A DNA stretch of 64,000 bases from NCBI RefSeq assembly GCF_007558865.1, contig NZ_VLPK01000005.1, forward strand, positions 62,001 through 126,000. The letters run 5' to 3'. The position numbers and the translations under genes were made by a program. Of the stretch, positions 43,055 to 52,783 are shown in pieces. How positions within the stretch are numbered: the stretch's first letter is position 1; each line of letters starts with the position of its first letter. The DNA is from Mucilaginibacter corticis (GTDB lineage Bacteria > Bacteroidota > Bacteroidia > Sphingobacteriales > Sphingobacteriaceae). Under the pieces are notes generated by a model, which did not search any database, had not been told where the DNA came from, and saw only the letters and a list, made by a program, of their open reading frames with translations.

Positions 43055-43508
43055 GATGATGTCGTAATGATAAGCTGAATGAAAAGAATTTATGGATGAA
43101 AAAACTGGCAAAAAACAAGCTTAGCGCAGCCGCTATACGCGCCACAGGCGGATAGATTTGAAACGAACGGATAAATATATCTAACAGCGTAAGGTTAGCA
43201 AAAAAACCAATAATAGCTACAGACACAAAACGAAAAAATTGTTTAGCCGGAGACGAAACAGACTCATTAAATACCATGTATTTGGTAATTAAAAAATTAA
43301 CTATTACCCCTAAAAAGAAAGAAATTGCCAGCGAAAGTGTATAATTATCAAATCGGTAACTAAGAACATAATAGTTTGGCTGCTCCAAAAAGTTATGATA
43401 GAATAGATAAAATGCAGCGATATCAACCAAAAAGCCCATCCCGGCAGAAAATATAAACCTGACTACCTGGTTGCTAAATATTTTGTTTCTTAATACTGCA
43501 TTAACCAT
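43020..43508 (-). CDS. GtrA-like membrane protein
   Basis: 162 residues with four membrane helices. N-terminal FIFSAGMGFLVDIAAFYLFYH and NFLITKYMVFNES match the GtrA pattern, small proteins thought to flip lipid-linked sugars across the inner membrane. It overlaps lgt by 8 bp and the inositol-phosphatase gene by 35 bp, so it is the middle gene of a tightly packed operon. The end (LRHHHATGADNETSN) is hydrophilic. No glycosyltransferase is next to it. Confidence 0.85.
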   Translation of the reverse strand: MVNAVLRNKIFSNQVVRFIFSAGMGFLVDIAAFYLFYHNFLEQPNYYVLSYRFDNYTLSLAISFFLGVIVNFLITKYMVFNESVSSPAKQFFRFVSVAIIGFFANLTLLDIFIRSFQIYPPVARIAAALSLFFASFFIHKFFSFSLSLRHHHATGADNETSN

Positions 43509-44667
43509 GTTTAACGGTTACTTTTTTCTTATTATTTAATCCGTTAACTATTAATGCAATCCCTCCTAAAGTCATAAAAACTGAAATCATTTCTGCTTGT
43601 GTGAATGGAATGCCAGCTACGTGATATTTTGTATTTACACGTATTAACTCTATTAAAAAACGTTCAACGCCGTTCATGATCAAATATATTCCGAACATTA
43701 CTCCGGGCAGCTTAATTCGATCACGGATACTCCATAAAACCAGGAATAGTAATATACATACTACTGATTCATAGAAAGATGTAGGATATACCGGTAATTG
43801 TAATTCGTTGCAGTATTTGCCAACACAATCGGGAATTTTAACGCCTTCCATTCCTACGTTATGCGGGAATTTAAAAGACCACATCCAATCCGGGGCCCAG
43901 CTTAACCAACCCGGTTTTGGGGCTGTATTAGGGATGCCCCAATCTCCATCGCCAGACATTTGACAACCGATACGGCCAATGCCATAAGCCAGCATCATTC
44001 CCGGCCCGCCGATATCCAACATAGTTAACGGCTTTATACCATGTTTATTAGCAATGTAAAGAACAGCCGCGCCGCCGCAGATCAATCCGCCATAAAAAGT
44101 AAGGCCGCTAAAACCTATTAGCATACCTACCGGATCGGCCATAAAGTCGTTCCAGTTTTCAAGGGCGTTAAATAGTTTAGCACCTGCAAAACCAAATACT
44201 GCCGCCCACAATAAGATAGTCCCCATAAGTTCACTGGGATGAACTTTTACGGTTTTAGTTACCGGTTTATCTAAAACGTGTTTTTTATTTTCGGCGTAAG
44301 CCCAATAGCCAAATGCTGCAGCTAAAATAATACCGCCTATAAAGTTACCGCGGGTGGATAATAAGAAGCCCTGCGGATCATCGATCATGGCATGGTAGTT
44401 AAACACCATATCCAGTAACTTGTAACCCAACACAAAGCCAAATAAAGCATTAGCCAATAATTCTAGCGAGCTTGCCGGCTTGCCTATAGTTACGGTCCTT
44501 TCAAAAGAGTGAATATATCCCAGCTTTTCTTTACGCTTAAATTCTTCGCCAAAAGCCCAGTAAGCAGCCATAAAAGCAATCGCCACAAAAAAACCAAAGG
44601 TTTGAACAGGCAGCAGGATATCTAAGCCGGTAAGATATTTTATAAGCGAGCTAATGCTTGGAAACAT
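43501..44667 (-). CDS. lgt: prolipoprotein diacylglyceryl transferase
   Basis: 388 residues, longer than the 260-290 of E. coli Lgt because of extra N-terminal and internal helices, as in other Bacteroidota. It transfers diacylglycerol from phosphatidylglycerol to the lipobox Cys of prolipoproteins. The Lgt signature is GIGRIGCQMSGDGDWGIP, with the essential Arg. Other conserved parts are LTFYGGLICGG and YPTSFYESVVCILLF. Substrates include the lipoproteins encoded here (two RND adaptors and the protein at 56794). It is 28 bp after mtaB and overlaps gtrA by 8 bp. Confidence 0.93.
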   Translation of the reverse strand: MFPSISSLIKYLTGLDILLPVQTFGFFVAIAFMAAYWAFGEEFKRKEKLGYIHSFERTVTIGKPASSLELLANALFGFVLGYKLLDMVFNYHAMIDDPQGFLLSTRGNFIGGIILAAAFGYWAYAENKKHVLDKPVTKTVKVHPSELMGTILLWAAVFGFAGAKLFNALENWNDFMADPVGMLIGFSGLTFYGGLICGGAAVLYIANKHGIKPLTMLDIGGPGMMLAYGIGRIGCQMSGDGDWGIPNTAPKPGWLSWAPDWMWSFKFPHNVGMEGVKIPDCVGKYCNELQLPVYPTSFYESVVCILLFLVLWSIRDRIKLPGVMFGIYLIMNGVERFLIELIRVNTKYHVAGIPFTQAEMISVFMTLGGIALIVNGLNNKKKVTVKHG

Positions 44668-44695
44668 AGGTAAGTAATTTGCTGCGAATATAGAG

Positions 44696-46015
44696 TTAAT
44701 GTACCAATATTTCTTCGCTTTCAGTTATTTCAACATCCCCGTCGGCAGATACATTTGCAAGGCGGACAGCTTTTAATTCGTTTACTAATACAGGATCAAA
44801 TTTTGTTTTAACTTTAACGTAATTACGTGTAAAACCGTGCATAAAACCCTCTTTTATATCGCCTTCAAACAATACTTCTTCTGCTCTGCCCAACTGGGTC
44901 TGGTAAAATGCACGGCGTTTTTTATCTGATAAGATATGCAGCATTTTGCTCCTGTCGGCCCGTGTTGAGCCTGGTACAACCCCACTCATTTCAGCGGCAA
45001 GTGTATTTTCCCTTTCGGAGTAAGTAAACACGTGCAGGTACGAAACCTCAAGCTCGTTTAAAAAGTTATAAGTATCTATAAAGTCTTCCCTGGTTTCACC
45101 CGGGAAACCTACTATCACATCTACACCAATACAACAATCAGGTATCAACTGTTTGATTTTAGCAACCCTATCGGCATATAATTCTCTTTTATACCTGCGG
45201 CGCATCAAGCTAAGTATCTTATTAGAGCCTGATTGCAGCGGAATATGAAAATGAGGCATAAACCGCTTTGAGGCAGCTACAAACTCAATGATCTCATCGG
45301 TCAGTAAATTAGGCTCGATAGATGAGATCCTGATCCGGTCAATACCTTCAACTTCATCCAGCGCTTTCACCAGGTCAAAGAATTTATTTTCGCGCTTGCC
45401 ATTGATAATGCCAAAATCGCCCAGGTTAACTCCGGTTAAAACAATTTCTTTTACACCAGACGCAGCAATTTGCTTTGCCTGTTCAATAACATTTTCAATG
45501 GTATCACTTCTGCTTGCGCCCCGTGCCAATGGTATCGTGCAAAAAGAGCACGAATAATCACAACCATCCTGAACCTTTAAAAAAGTGCGGGTACGATCGC
45601 CAAAAGAATAAGCAGGCACAAATTCATTAGCTTCAGAAACAGGCTGGTTATAAACAACCGCTTTAGGCTTTTTAGTAAGGTCAGAAATATGATCTATGAT
45701 CTGGAATTTTTCTGCCGCACCCAAAACCATATCTACACCCGGTATTTCGGCTATTTCTGTCGGTTTTAGTTGTGCATAGCAGCCAACAATAGTAACGTAA
45801 GCGTTAGGTGATACTTTTAAAGCTTCCTTAACTACTTTCTTGCATTTCTTGTCGGCATTATCAGTTACCGAACAGGTGTTGATAACAAACACATCGGGTT
45901 TGTCCGTAAAGTCGACCGTGTCAAAGCCGGCATTACTAAAAAGACGGCCAAGTGTTGACGTTTCAGAATAGTTGAGTTTGCACCCTAATGTGTAAAAAGC
46001 TACTTTCTTGTTCAT
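44696..46015 (-). CDS. mtaB: tRNA (N6-threonylcarbamoyladenosine(37)-C2)-methylthiotransferase
   Basis: 439 residues with the three-domain methylthiotransferase layout. UPF0004 domain (1-120) carries Cys in YTLGCKLNYSE, NTCSVTDNADKKC and GCYAQ for the auxiliary cluster. The radical-SAM domain has CDYSCSFCTIP (Cx3Cx2C), and a C-terminal TRAM domain spans about 375-435. It converts t6A37 to ms2t6A37. The GCKLNYSE start distinguishes MtaB from MiaB and RimO. A TATCTTTG box lies 10 nt before the ATG. First gene of the mtaB-lgt-gtrA-inositol phosphatase run. Confidence 0.94.
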   Translation of the reverse strand: MNKKVAFYTLGCKLNYSETSTLGRLFSNAGFDTVDFTDKPDVFVINTCSVTDNADKKCKKVVKEALKVSPNAYVTIVGCYAQLKPTEIAEIPGVDMVLGAAEKFQIIDHISDLTKKPKAVVYNQPVSEANEFVPAYSFGDRTRTFLKVQDGCDYSCSFCTIPLARGASRSDTIENVIEQAKQIAASGVKEIVLTGVNLGDFGIINGKRENKFFDLVKALDEVEGIDRIRISSIEPNLLTDEIIEFVAASKRFMPHFHIPLQSGSNKILSLMRRRYKRELYADRVAKIKQLIPDCCIGVDVIVGFPGETREDFIDTYNFLNELEVSYLHVFTYSERENTLAAEMSGVVPGSTRADRSKMLHILSDKKRRAFYQTQLGRAEEVLFEGDIKEGFMHGFTRNYVKVKTKFDPVLVNELKAVRLANVSADGDVEITESEEILVH

Positions 46016-46025
46016 TATCGCGGCG

Positions 46026-46033
46026 CAAAGATA
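46026..46033 (-). promoter_or_regulatory. -7 promoter box of mtaB (TATCTTTG)
   Basis: TAnnTTTG followed by C on the minus strand, 10 nt from the start codon, so the leader is at most a few nucleotides. Confidence 0.6.
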
Positions 46034-46194
46034 GGATTTTTAATATTTAGTTAGTACCTGTTGCTATTGGTAGGTTAACGTTACTGTCACTTTTTTAATA
46101 TAAAAATATTAAATATAGCTATACAACTAATTGGAATGTTTTTCTTGTAAACCTTTCTATTTAACTTTTCGTTAATAAAAATATCTATCGAACT

Positions 46195-46230
46195 ATGAAT
46201 AAAATGAACAACAACCTTACCATTGCATGA
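46195..46230 (+). CDS. possible 11-codon leader peptide ORF overlapping the histidine-kinase start
   Basis: ATG at 46195 encodes MNKMNNNLTIA and stops at TGA 46228-46230, which overlaps the kinase ATG (46227-46229) as ATGA. Such a junction could couple kinase translation to ribosomes ending the small ORF. Too short to judge by composition; it could equally be chance. Confidence 0.3.
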   Translation: MNKMNNNLTIA

Positions 46231-48380
46231 TAGCTGTTGCCCGAAAAATACCCATTTTGCGCTATTGTCTTGTAATAGCCCTGTTTAGTTTGCTCTTTGT
46301 TGGTACCGAGTATTTGTACCTTCATTATAAAAAAGCCCAGTTACTTAGAAGTAACATTGAGCGCGTTATCAGTTCACACCAAAACTCCGCTTTAATTGAT
46401 AGTTGTATATACAAATTATATAGCGCGGATAATAACAGCCGCTTGTATACCATCACCGGGAACAGGGTCTACCTGCATAAATATTCAGCTGATATTGACA
46501 ATGTGTTGATCACTATCAACAAGGTAAAATTTAGCGATCAGGACATCCCTAATTCAGAAAAATTTTTAAACCTTGTACTCGAGAAAACGGTAAAAACTAA
46601 TAAATATATTAAGCTACGCCGTTTAACCGATAGTTTAATCAGGTCATCAAAAACTATCAGCAAATCGCTTGACCGTCTTCAAAAATCAAAGCCGGTCGTT
46701 GTCGCTCAACATATTACTACGTTTGATACGGTAAAAACCCCCGCTCCTGCAAAACATAAAAAAAGTTTCATCGGGCGTTTGTTTGCCGCTATGGCAAAGA
46801 AGAAGGAAGAAAAAACCAAACCGGTTATTGTAACCAAGGATACAGTGATCTATTCGCATGAAATAGCTAAGAGTACTATACAATCCGGCAAAGAAGTTTA
46901 TAACTATTATAAAAAGCTTTCGGTAGCCAATAATAAACTGCAAAAAGGCGAATTACAGATACTTGAACTAAACAACAAACTTGTCGATGAAATAGTCACC
47001 GGTTTAAGAAATTACAAATCAATAGAACAATCATACATTGATCATAGTAAAACTGAATTACGGGATAATATGGCTGATGTGTTCGCTGATTTCAATAATG
47101 GGTCGACGATTAATTTTATTCTGCTGACATTACTGTTGATCATCGTATTTTATAATCTATGGAAGATATTCAGAAACGAGCAGCAAATTATTGATTACAG
47201 TAACAGCGCCGAAGAATATGCCCAGTTAAAAAGCAATTTCCTGGCAGGTATGAGCCATGAAATACGTACGCCGCTAAATTCGGTGATTGGTTTTTCTGAA
47301 CAGCTGAGCCAGGAAAGCTTGTCATTATCACAAAAAGAACAGGTATTGGCTATTCGTAATTCGTCTGAAATGATATTGGACCTGGTGAACGAGATCCTTG
47401 ATTTTTCTAAATATGAAACCGGAAAGATGAATTTTGAGAGTTCGCCATTCATGCTTGATCAAACCATTGATGAGGTATTTGCCACGGTTAATATCCACGC
47501 ATTAAAAAAACATATCCTGCTTGAGCGAACAGGCAGGATTGACGAAAACATTTGCTGTGAAGGCGACAAAATGCGCTTAAAACAAGTGTTGATGAACTTG
47601 TTAGGTAACGCTATCAAATTTACACGCCAGGGTAAGGTTACCCTAAATGCCAATATAGAAATGACATTGCCGGACAAGATTATTTTATTGGTAAGCGTTA
47701 CTGATACCGGCATAGGTATTGACAAGGAAGACTTACCACACGTTTTTGATGAGTTTTCGCAAGTAGCAAAAGCGCAAAATGTAACCCGTCATAAAGGCAC
47801 GGGTTTAGGCCTTGCCATTTGCAAAAAGATAGTCGAGCTGCAGGGCGGCAGTATTGAAGTGGCCAGTACGCCGGGCGTTGGTTCAATATTTAGTTTTGAG
47901 CTGCCGCTTAAACAATTAGAAAACAATGATTGTATCATTGAATCGTCAATGAGTGATGATTTAATAGGCGACTATGTTAAAGATAAATTTGTATTGCTGG
48001 TTGACGATAATAAATTAAACGTATTACTTGCCAGAACCATATTGAAAAAATGGGGAGTTAAGTGTGATGTAGCTTATGATGGTAGTGAAGCGTTTGAGCT
48101 ATTTAAGCTTAAAAATTATGACATGGTGCTCACTGACATACAAATGCCTGTGATGGATGGCCTGCAGCTTATTACGCATATCCGGGAGTTTTCTGATCCT
48201 GTAAAATCTAAAATAATTATAATGGCTTTAACTGCTAACGTAATGAAAGAAGACAGGGACATCTATTTGAGTACGGGGGCTAACGATATTATACTTAAGC
48301 CATTTTTAGAAAAGGATCTGGTAGAAAAAATAGCCGTTGCCATACAAAATAATACTACGGCGTTACGGTTTATTGCCTAA
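46227..48380 (+). CDS. hybrid sensor histidine kinase/response regulator
   Basis: 717 residues. Transmembrane helices near 10-30 and 292-312 enclose a periplasmic, helix-rich sensor region with many Ser/Lys/Thr. HisKA follows, with the phospho-accepting His344 in MSHEIRTPLNSVIGFSEQL. The HATPase region has NLLGNAIKFT (N box), DTGIGI (G1) and GTGLGLAICKKIVEL (G2). The C-terminal receiver has Asp637 in VLTDIQMPVMDG and the Lys in ILKPF. No output DNA-binding domain is present, so the signal probably goes on to a separate phosphotransfer or regulator protein. The trigger is unknown. No response-regulator gene is adjacent. Confidence 0.93.
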   Translation: MIAVARKIPILRYCLVIALFSLLFVGTEYLYLHYKKAQLLRSNIERVISSHQNSALIDSCIYKLYSADNNSRLYTITGNRVYLHKYSADIDNVLITINKVKFSDQDIPNSEKFLNLVLEKTVKTNKYIKLRRLTDSLIRSSKTISKSLDRLQKSKPVVVAQHITTFDTVKTPAPAKHKKSFIGRLFAAMAKKKEEKTKPVIVTKDTVIYSHEIAKSTIQSGKEVYNYYKKLSVANNKLQKGELQILELNNKLVDEIVTGLRNYKSIEQSYIDHSKTELRDNMADVFADFNNGSTINFILLTLLLIIVFYNLWKIFRNEQQIIDYSNSAEEYAQLKSNFLAGMSHEIRTPLNSVIGFSEQLSQESLSLSQKEQVLAIRNSSEMILDLVNEILDFSKYETGKMNFESSPFMLDQTIDEVFATVNIHALKKHILLERTGRIDENICCEGDKMRLKQVLMNLLGNAIKFTRQGKVTLNANIEMTLPDKIILLVSVTDTGIGIDKEDLPHVFDEFSQVAKAQNVTRHKGTGLGLAICKKIVELQGGSIEVASTPGVGSIFSFELPLKQLENNDCIIESSMSDDLIGDYVKDKFVLLVDDNKLNVLLARTILKKWGVKCDVAYDGSEAFELFKLKNYDMVLTDIQMPVMDGLQLITHIREFSDPVKSKIIIMALTANVMKEDRDIYLSTGANDIILKPFLEKDLVEKIAVAIQNNTTALRFIA

Positions 48381-48406
48381 AGAGTAAACTTGGATTATTA
48401 AGTCAA

Positions 48407-48976
48407 TTATTTATCCTTCTCTCCCCATCTGTAGCTTTCATTTTCTAATCCCATCAAATCAATAACACGGTTTACAACCGTTAAGGCAACTTCTTCAACT
48501 GTTTGTGGCTTGTTGTAGAAAGATGGCACTGCCGGGCAGATAATGCCCCCTGCTTCGGTAATTGCAGCCATATTACGGATGTGGATCAGATTAAGTGGTG
48601 TATCACGCGCCACCAATATCAATTTACGACGTTCCTTAAGAATAACGTCGGCAGCACGGCTTATCAGATCGTCAGATATTCCGCCGGCTATTCTGCCTAA
48701 GGTACCCATGGAGCAAGGGATAATTACCATTGTATCAAATTTGGCTGACCCGGAAGCAAACGGTGCCATAAAATCATTTTTAGCATAGAATTTATAAGGC
48801 AGGTTATTATAATCTTCATTATCCAATTCAAATTGCCATACCTGCTTGGCATTGTCTGACATCACAACCGCCACCTCCGCTACTTGACTATTCAAGTTTT
48901 GAAGCGCATCTAACAACAACTTAGCGTAAACAGAACCACTGGCACCGGTAATAGCAACTACGATTTTTTTCTTCAT
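48407..48976 (-). CDS. ubiX: flavin prenyltransferase UbiX
   Basis: 189 residues, the usual length. It joins a dimethylallyl group to FMN to make the prenylated flavin used by UbiD-type decarboxylases. Flavin-binding GASGSVYAKLLLDAL is at the N-terminus; IIPCSMGTLGRIAGGISDDLISRAADVILKERR and LVARDTPLNLIHIRNM carry the conserved active-site residues. No ubiD is seen in the window. Its DMAP/DMAPP substrate is downstream of the Idi product, a loose metabolic link only. Confidence 0.93.
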   Translation of the reverse strand: MKKKIVVAITGASGSVYAKLLLDALQNLNSQVAEVAVVMSDNAKQVWQFELDNEDYNNLPYKFYAKNDFMAPFASGSAKFDTMVIIPCSMGTLGRIAGGISDDLISRAADVILKERRKLILVARDTPLNLIHIRNMAAITEAGGIICPAVPSFYNKPQTVEEVALTVVNRVIDLMGLENESYRWGEKDK

Positions 48977-49018
48977 GATTATTGGTTAACAAACCAAAGG
49001 AATTAAAGTTACAGGCAT

Positions 49019-49049
49019 AAAAAAGGGTCGAATACAAGTACCCGACCCT
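49019..49049 (-). terminator. intrinsic terminator of the ppk1-ppx operon
   Basis: Stem AGGGTCG/CGACCCT with a run of six T residues on the minus-strand transcript. Confidence 0.75.
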
Positions 49050-49068
49050 ACATCTACCTATGAAAAAC

Positions 49069-49087
49069 ATGCCCTTTGAGAGGGCAT
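49069..49087. other. second hairpin downstream of ppx
   Basis: Perfect 7-bp stem ATGCCCT/AGGGCAT with a TTGAG loop, between ppx and the terminator at 49019. It may help termination or protect the mRNA 3' end. Confidence 0.45.
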
Positions 49088-49133
49088 TACAAATGTAATA
49101 ACAGTTTTTTAATTATTAAACAATTAATTGAAA

Positions 49134-50027
49134 TTATTTTAACGCCGTTTTCACACGATTTTCATCTATCAGTGTTTGAATGATCCCGTCAACCATGCCC
49201 ACGCTTGGCACATAAATACTTTTAATGCCGGCCCATTTCATTACAGACAGATAAATTTCGCAAGCCGGAATGATCACATCTGCCCTATCCTGGTTTAATC
49301 CCAATACGTTAATACGGTCTTTTAAAGAAAACGAATCCAAGTAATCATAAAGTGATTTTAGCTTTACAAATGTTAAAGGGGCGTTGTTTTTTTCTTCGGA
49401 TAGTTTATACAGTTTATTAATATTTCCCCCTGTACCGATACCAAATACGCCTTTAAAATGCCTGGTATGTTCGCGTATAAAGTCGCGCATGGTGTTCCAT
49501 GATTCTTCGGTATCCTGGTTATCCAAGATCCGAATGGTACCAATATTAAATGATTTTGAAGCTATCAGCTCACCGGCAGAAAAAAGCGAAAGTTCTGTAC
49601 TGCCGCCACCTACATCAATGTATAAATAGTTTTTAGTCCTGTCAATGTTTTGCTCGGCGTGGCTGGCATAAATTATCTTGGCTTCAACCTGTCCGTGAAC
49701 TATTGTAAGGTCGACATTGGTTTCTTCCTTTATTTTTTTAACTACTTCTGCCCCGTTTTTTGCTTCACGCATGGCAGAAGTGGCGCAGGCCATGTATTCT
49801 GTAACCTTGTACACATCCATCAGGTTATGAAAGGCATGCATAGTTTTAACCAGGTCAGCAGCTTTTTTATCTGAAATATGTTGATTTAAAAACGCGTCAT
49901 CTCCTAAGCGTAACGGCACCCGGATCAGTGTATTCTTTTTAAACGAAACCGATCCGTCATTTTCAATTATATCGGCAATAAGTAACCTTACGGCGTTTGA
50001 ACCTATATCTATAGCTGCGTATCTCAA
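49134..50027 (-). CDS. ppx: exopolyphosphatase (Ppx/GppA family)
   Basis: 297 residues, the short single-domain pair (ASKHA fold) of the family. It removes phosphate from polyphosphate ends, or from pppGpp. Motifs: AAIDIGSNAVRLLIAD (phosphate 1 loop), YIDVGGGSTELSLF (phosphate 2) and FGIGTGGNINKLYKL. The start is TTG at 50027, 2 nt after the ppk1 stop; no ATG fits, since AAIDIGSN must be near the N-terminus. Forms a ppk1-ppx operon that makes and breaks polyphosphate. Confidence 0.92.
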   Translation of the reverse strand: MRYAAIDIGSNAVRLLIADIIENDGSVSFKKNTLIRVPLRLGDDAFLNQHISDKKAADLVKTMHAFHNLMDVYKVTEYMACATSAMREAKNGAEVVKKIKEETNVDLTIVHGQVEAKIIYASHAEQNIDRTKNYLYIDVGGGSTELSLFSAGELIASKSFNIGTIRILDNQDTEESWNTMRDFIREHTRHFKGVFGIGTGGNINKLYKLSEEKNNAPLTFVKLKSLYDYLDSFSLKDRINVLGLNQDRADVIIPACEIYLSVMKWAGIKSIYVPSVGMVDGIIQTLIDENRVKTALK

Positions 50028-50029
50028 AA

Positions 50030-52078
50030 TTATTTTATTTTATTCTTTAGGTAGTTGTATGTATCTATTTGCGCTCTCACAGGTAGCTCTGACCCCGTTT
50101 TGTGATATTTATTGGTATTTTGACTGTTGATCTCGCGCGATTTAGTATTATCATTTAACTGGATATCAATAATATCGCGGATCTCTTTTTTAACCTTCGG
50201 ATCATATATCGGGAAACCAACCTCAACACGGGTATCAATATTACGCGACATAAAATCGGCAGAGGTTAAATAGACCAGCTCTTTACCCCCGTTGCAATAA
50301 ATGTGTACACGGGCATGCTCCAGGTATTTATCAACAATACTAACTACTTCAATATTCTCGCTAAAGCCTTTCATTCCCGGCACCAGGCAACACATCCCCC
50401 TGATGATCATTTTGATCTTCACACCCGCGTTACTGGCCTGGTACAGTTTAGTAACCAATTGCTCATCGGCAAGGCTATTCATCTTCAAGATCATGTAAGC
50501 AGGCTTGCCGGCTTTGGCATTTTTGATCTCGTTATCTATCAATTTATAAATAGCGGGACGAGAATCAATTGGCGATACGATGAGGTGCTTTAAACCTTTG
50601 GGTAAGATACCTTTGTTTATAGCTTTGAAAACATTTACCAGATCAGCAGTTATTTTTTTATTAGCAGTAAGCAAGGTATGATCAGCATACATCTTTGCCG
50701 TCTTTTCATTGTAGTTCCCGGTAGACAGGCAGGCGTAATACGCCAACTTATCTTTTTCGAAACGGCTTACCAGGCATATCTTTGAATGCACCTTATAGCC
50801 ATCAATACCGTAAATTACATTAACCCCTTCCTCTTCTAAACGGCGGCTCCAGGTTATGTTATTCTGCTCATCAAAACGTGCCCTTAATTCAACCAGGCAA
50901 TTTACCTTTTTACCGTTTTTGGCCGCATTGATTAAGGCGTGCACAATACGTGAGTTCTCAGCAAGGCGATATACTGCTATGCTGATCTCTTGCACCTTTG
51001 GATCAATAGCAGCTTCCCTTAAAAAGTGAATAACATAATCATAGGTCTGGTATGGCGTGCTAATCAAAAAGTCCTGTTTGGCTATCATAGCCATTAAACT
51101 TTTATCAAACGTAAGCCCGTTAACCGGCAGCGACGGGTATTTGGCATATTCCAGTTCGGGTGTACCAACGTTTGGAAACGCGATGAAATTTTTAAAGTTA
51201 TGGTATCTGTTACCCGGGATCAGGCTTTCGCCATGCAGGCCCATTTTGCTTACCAGGTACTTTAACATATCCAACGGCATCTCAGAGTCATACAGCAAGC
51301 GCATGGGTTTACCCTTTTTGCGTTTTTGTAAGCTCTTTGATAAAGCGTCGATGAACTTGCCGCTTACTTCTTTATCCAGGTCAAGCTCGGCGTCGCGGGT
51401 AAGCTGAATGGAGTATGCTTCAATGCTGTCGTGTTCAAAAATGAAAAAGATATCTTCTAAGCTATACCTGATAATATCATCCAGCAGAATTATAAACTTA
51501 AGATTATTGGTTTCAGGCAGTACAATAAAACGCGAAAGATTATCCGGGATCTCTATTAAAGCGAAGGTTTGTTTTTTGTCTTTTGTTAACTTAACAAAAA
51601 AGTAAATAGAACGGTCGCGAAGTTCGGGCAGTACGTTGGTATTATCCAGCATAATAGGCACTAACGTAGCCAGTAACTTTTCGCGAAAGTAGTTCTTAAC
51701 GAAAGCGCCCCTGGCAACATTTAACTGCTTGTCGTTTAACAGGAAGATCTTTTCTTCGGCAAGCTGTTTTACTATGATATTTTCATACAGATCATTAAAC
51801 TTACGTTCTTGTTTTACAACTATGTTTTTGATCTGGTTTAATATCTTTTTAGGGTTGTAGCCTAATATTTCTTTGGCTTTCTCGTTCAAGTTGGCCAACC
51901 GGCTTAAAGTAGCTACCCTTACACGGTAAAACTCATCAAGGTTTGATGAAAATATGGCTAAAAACTTGATGCGCTCAATTAGCGGGACTGTCGGGTCTGC
52001 AGCTTCCTGCAAAACACGTTCGTTAAAATACAACCAGCTTATTTCCCTGTTAATTAAAGGCGCTTTTCTATTATCCAT
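50030..52078 (-). CDS. ppk1: polyphosphate kinase 1
   Basis: 682 residues from the ATG at 52078 (MDNRKAPLINREISWLYFNERV). It makes polyphosphate from ATP reversibly. The N-terminal domain REISWLxFNERVL is typical. The phospholipase-D-like C-terminal half includes IAVYRLAENSRIVHALINAAKNGKKV, KVHSKICLV with the autophosphorylated His, and HARVHIYCNGG with the second His. A longer frame starts with TTG at 52108 but adds only non-conserved residues. It is the first gene of the operon with ppx. Confidence 0.95.
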   Translation of the reverse strand: MDNRKAPLINREISWLYFNERVLQEAADPTVPLIERIKFLAIFSSNLDEFYRVRVATLSRLANLNEKAKEILGYNPKKILNQIKNIVVKQERKFNDLYENIIVKQLAEEKIFLLNDKQLNVARGAFVKNYFREKLLATLVPIMLDNTNVLPELRDRSIYFFVKLTKDKKQTFALIEIPDNLSRFIVLPETNNLKFIILLDDIIRYSLEDIFFIFEHDSIEAYSIQLTRDAELDLDKEVSGKFIDALSKSLQKRKKGKPMRLLYDSEMPLDMLKYLVSKMGLHGESLIPGNRYHNFKNFIAFPNVGTPELEYAKYPSLPVNGLTFDKSLMAMIAKQDFLISTPYQTYDYVIHFLREAAIDPKVQEISIAVYRLAENSRIVHALINAAKNGKKVNCLVELRARFDEQNNITWSRRLEEEGVNVIYGIDGYKVHSKICLVSRFEKDKLAYYACLSTGNYNEKTAKMYADHTLLTANKKITADLVNVFKAINKGILPKGLKHLIVSPIDSRPAIYKLIDNEIKNAKAGKPAYMILKMNSLADEQLVTKLYQASNAGVKIKMIIRGMCCLVPGMKGFSENIEVVSIVDKYLEHARVHIYCNGGKELVYLTSADFMSRNIDTRVEVGFPIYDPKVKKEIRDIIDIQLNDNTKSREINSQNTNKYHKTGSELPVRAQIDTYNYLKNKIK

Positions 52079-52207
52079 ATACTTGAATGCAGAACTGCAT
52101 TGCTGCAAAGCTGCTTATTTATTTGTTAAGTTAATATTAAGATATTGCTACATCCGCTTGTTTTAACATATAAAAACATCTATTTGATTTTATATGTTAA
52201 TAAACTG

Positions 52208-52215
52208 TAATTTTG
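52208..52215 (+). promoter_or_regulatory. -7 promoter box of the YajQ-family gene (TAATTTTG)
   Basis: TAnnTTTG followed by C, 27 nt before the ATG at 52243. Confidence 0.5.
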
Positions 52216-52242
52216 CTCTTCAAATTATAAATCATATACCTT

Positions 52243-52734
52243 ATGCCAACTTTTGATATAGTAAGTAAGATAGACGGCCAGACGCTTGACAACGTTATCA
52301 ATATAGCAAAAAAAGAGATACTGAACCGTTACGATTTTAACGATTCAAAAAGCACTATAGAGCTTGATAAGAAAACTAATATTGTAACCATAGTTACCGA
52401 AAATGATATGCGCATAAAAGCTATCCAGGATTCCATCATCAGCCGGATGGTAAAGCAGCAGCTTGATCCTAAAGCCATGGATTTTGGTAAAGAGCAAGCA
52501 GCCTCAGGTAACATGATCCGTAAGGAGATAAAGATAAAACAAGGGCTTGACCAGGACGCGGCTAAGAAAATAGTTAAGAAGATAAAAGATAGCGGACTTA
52601 AAGTACAGGCAAGCATCATGGACGACCAGGTGCGTGTACAGGGCAAAAAGATTGACGATCTGCAATCGGTTATAGCTCTTTGCCGGAAAGAAGATTTTGG
52701 CCAACCGCTGCAGTATATTAACATGCGTGATTAA
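52243..52734 (+). CDS. YajQ-family nucleotide-binding protein
   Basis: 163 residues, full length for UPF0234/YajQ. The N-terminus MPTFDIVSKIDGQTLDNVINIAKKEILNRYDF is the family hallmark, and the C-terminus ends in KKDxGQPLQYINMRD style. It has two ferredoxin-like domains. Relatives bind cyclic-di-GMP or RNA/nucleotides and may act as transcription co-regulators; the ligand here is unknown. Cytosolic. Divergent from ppk1, single gene. Confidence 0.92.
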   Translation: MPTFDIVSKIDGQTLDNVINIAKKEILNRYDFNDSKSTIELDKKTNIVTIVTENDMRIKAIQDSIISRMVKQQLDPKAMDFGKEQAASGNMIRKEIKIKQGLDQDAAKKIVKKIKDSGLKVQASIMDDQVRVQGKKIDDLQSVIALCRKEDFGQPLQYINMRD

Positions 52735-52783
52735 TCGCTTAAACTCAAATCACATAACGAGTAAATCATCGGCGTTCACCTGA

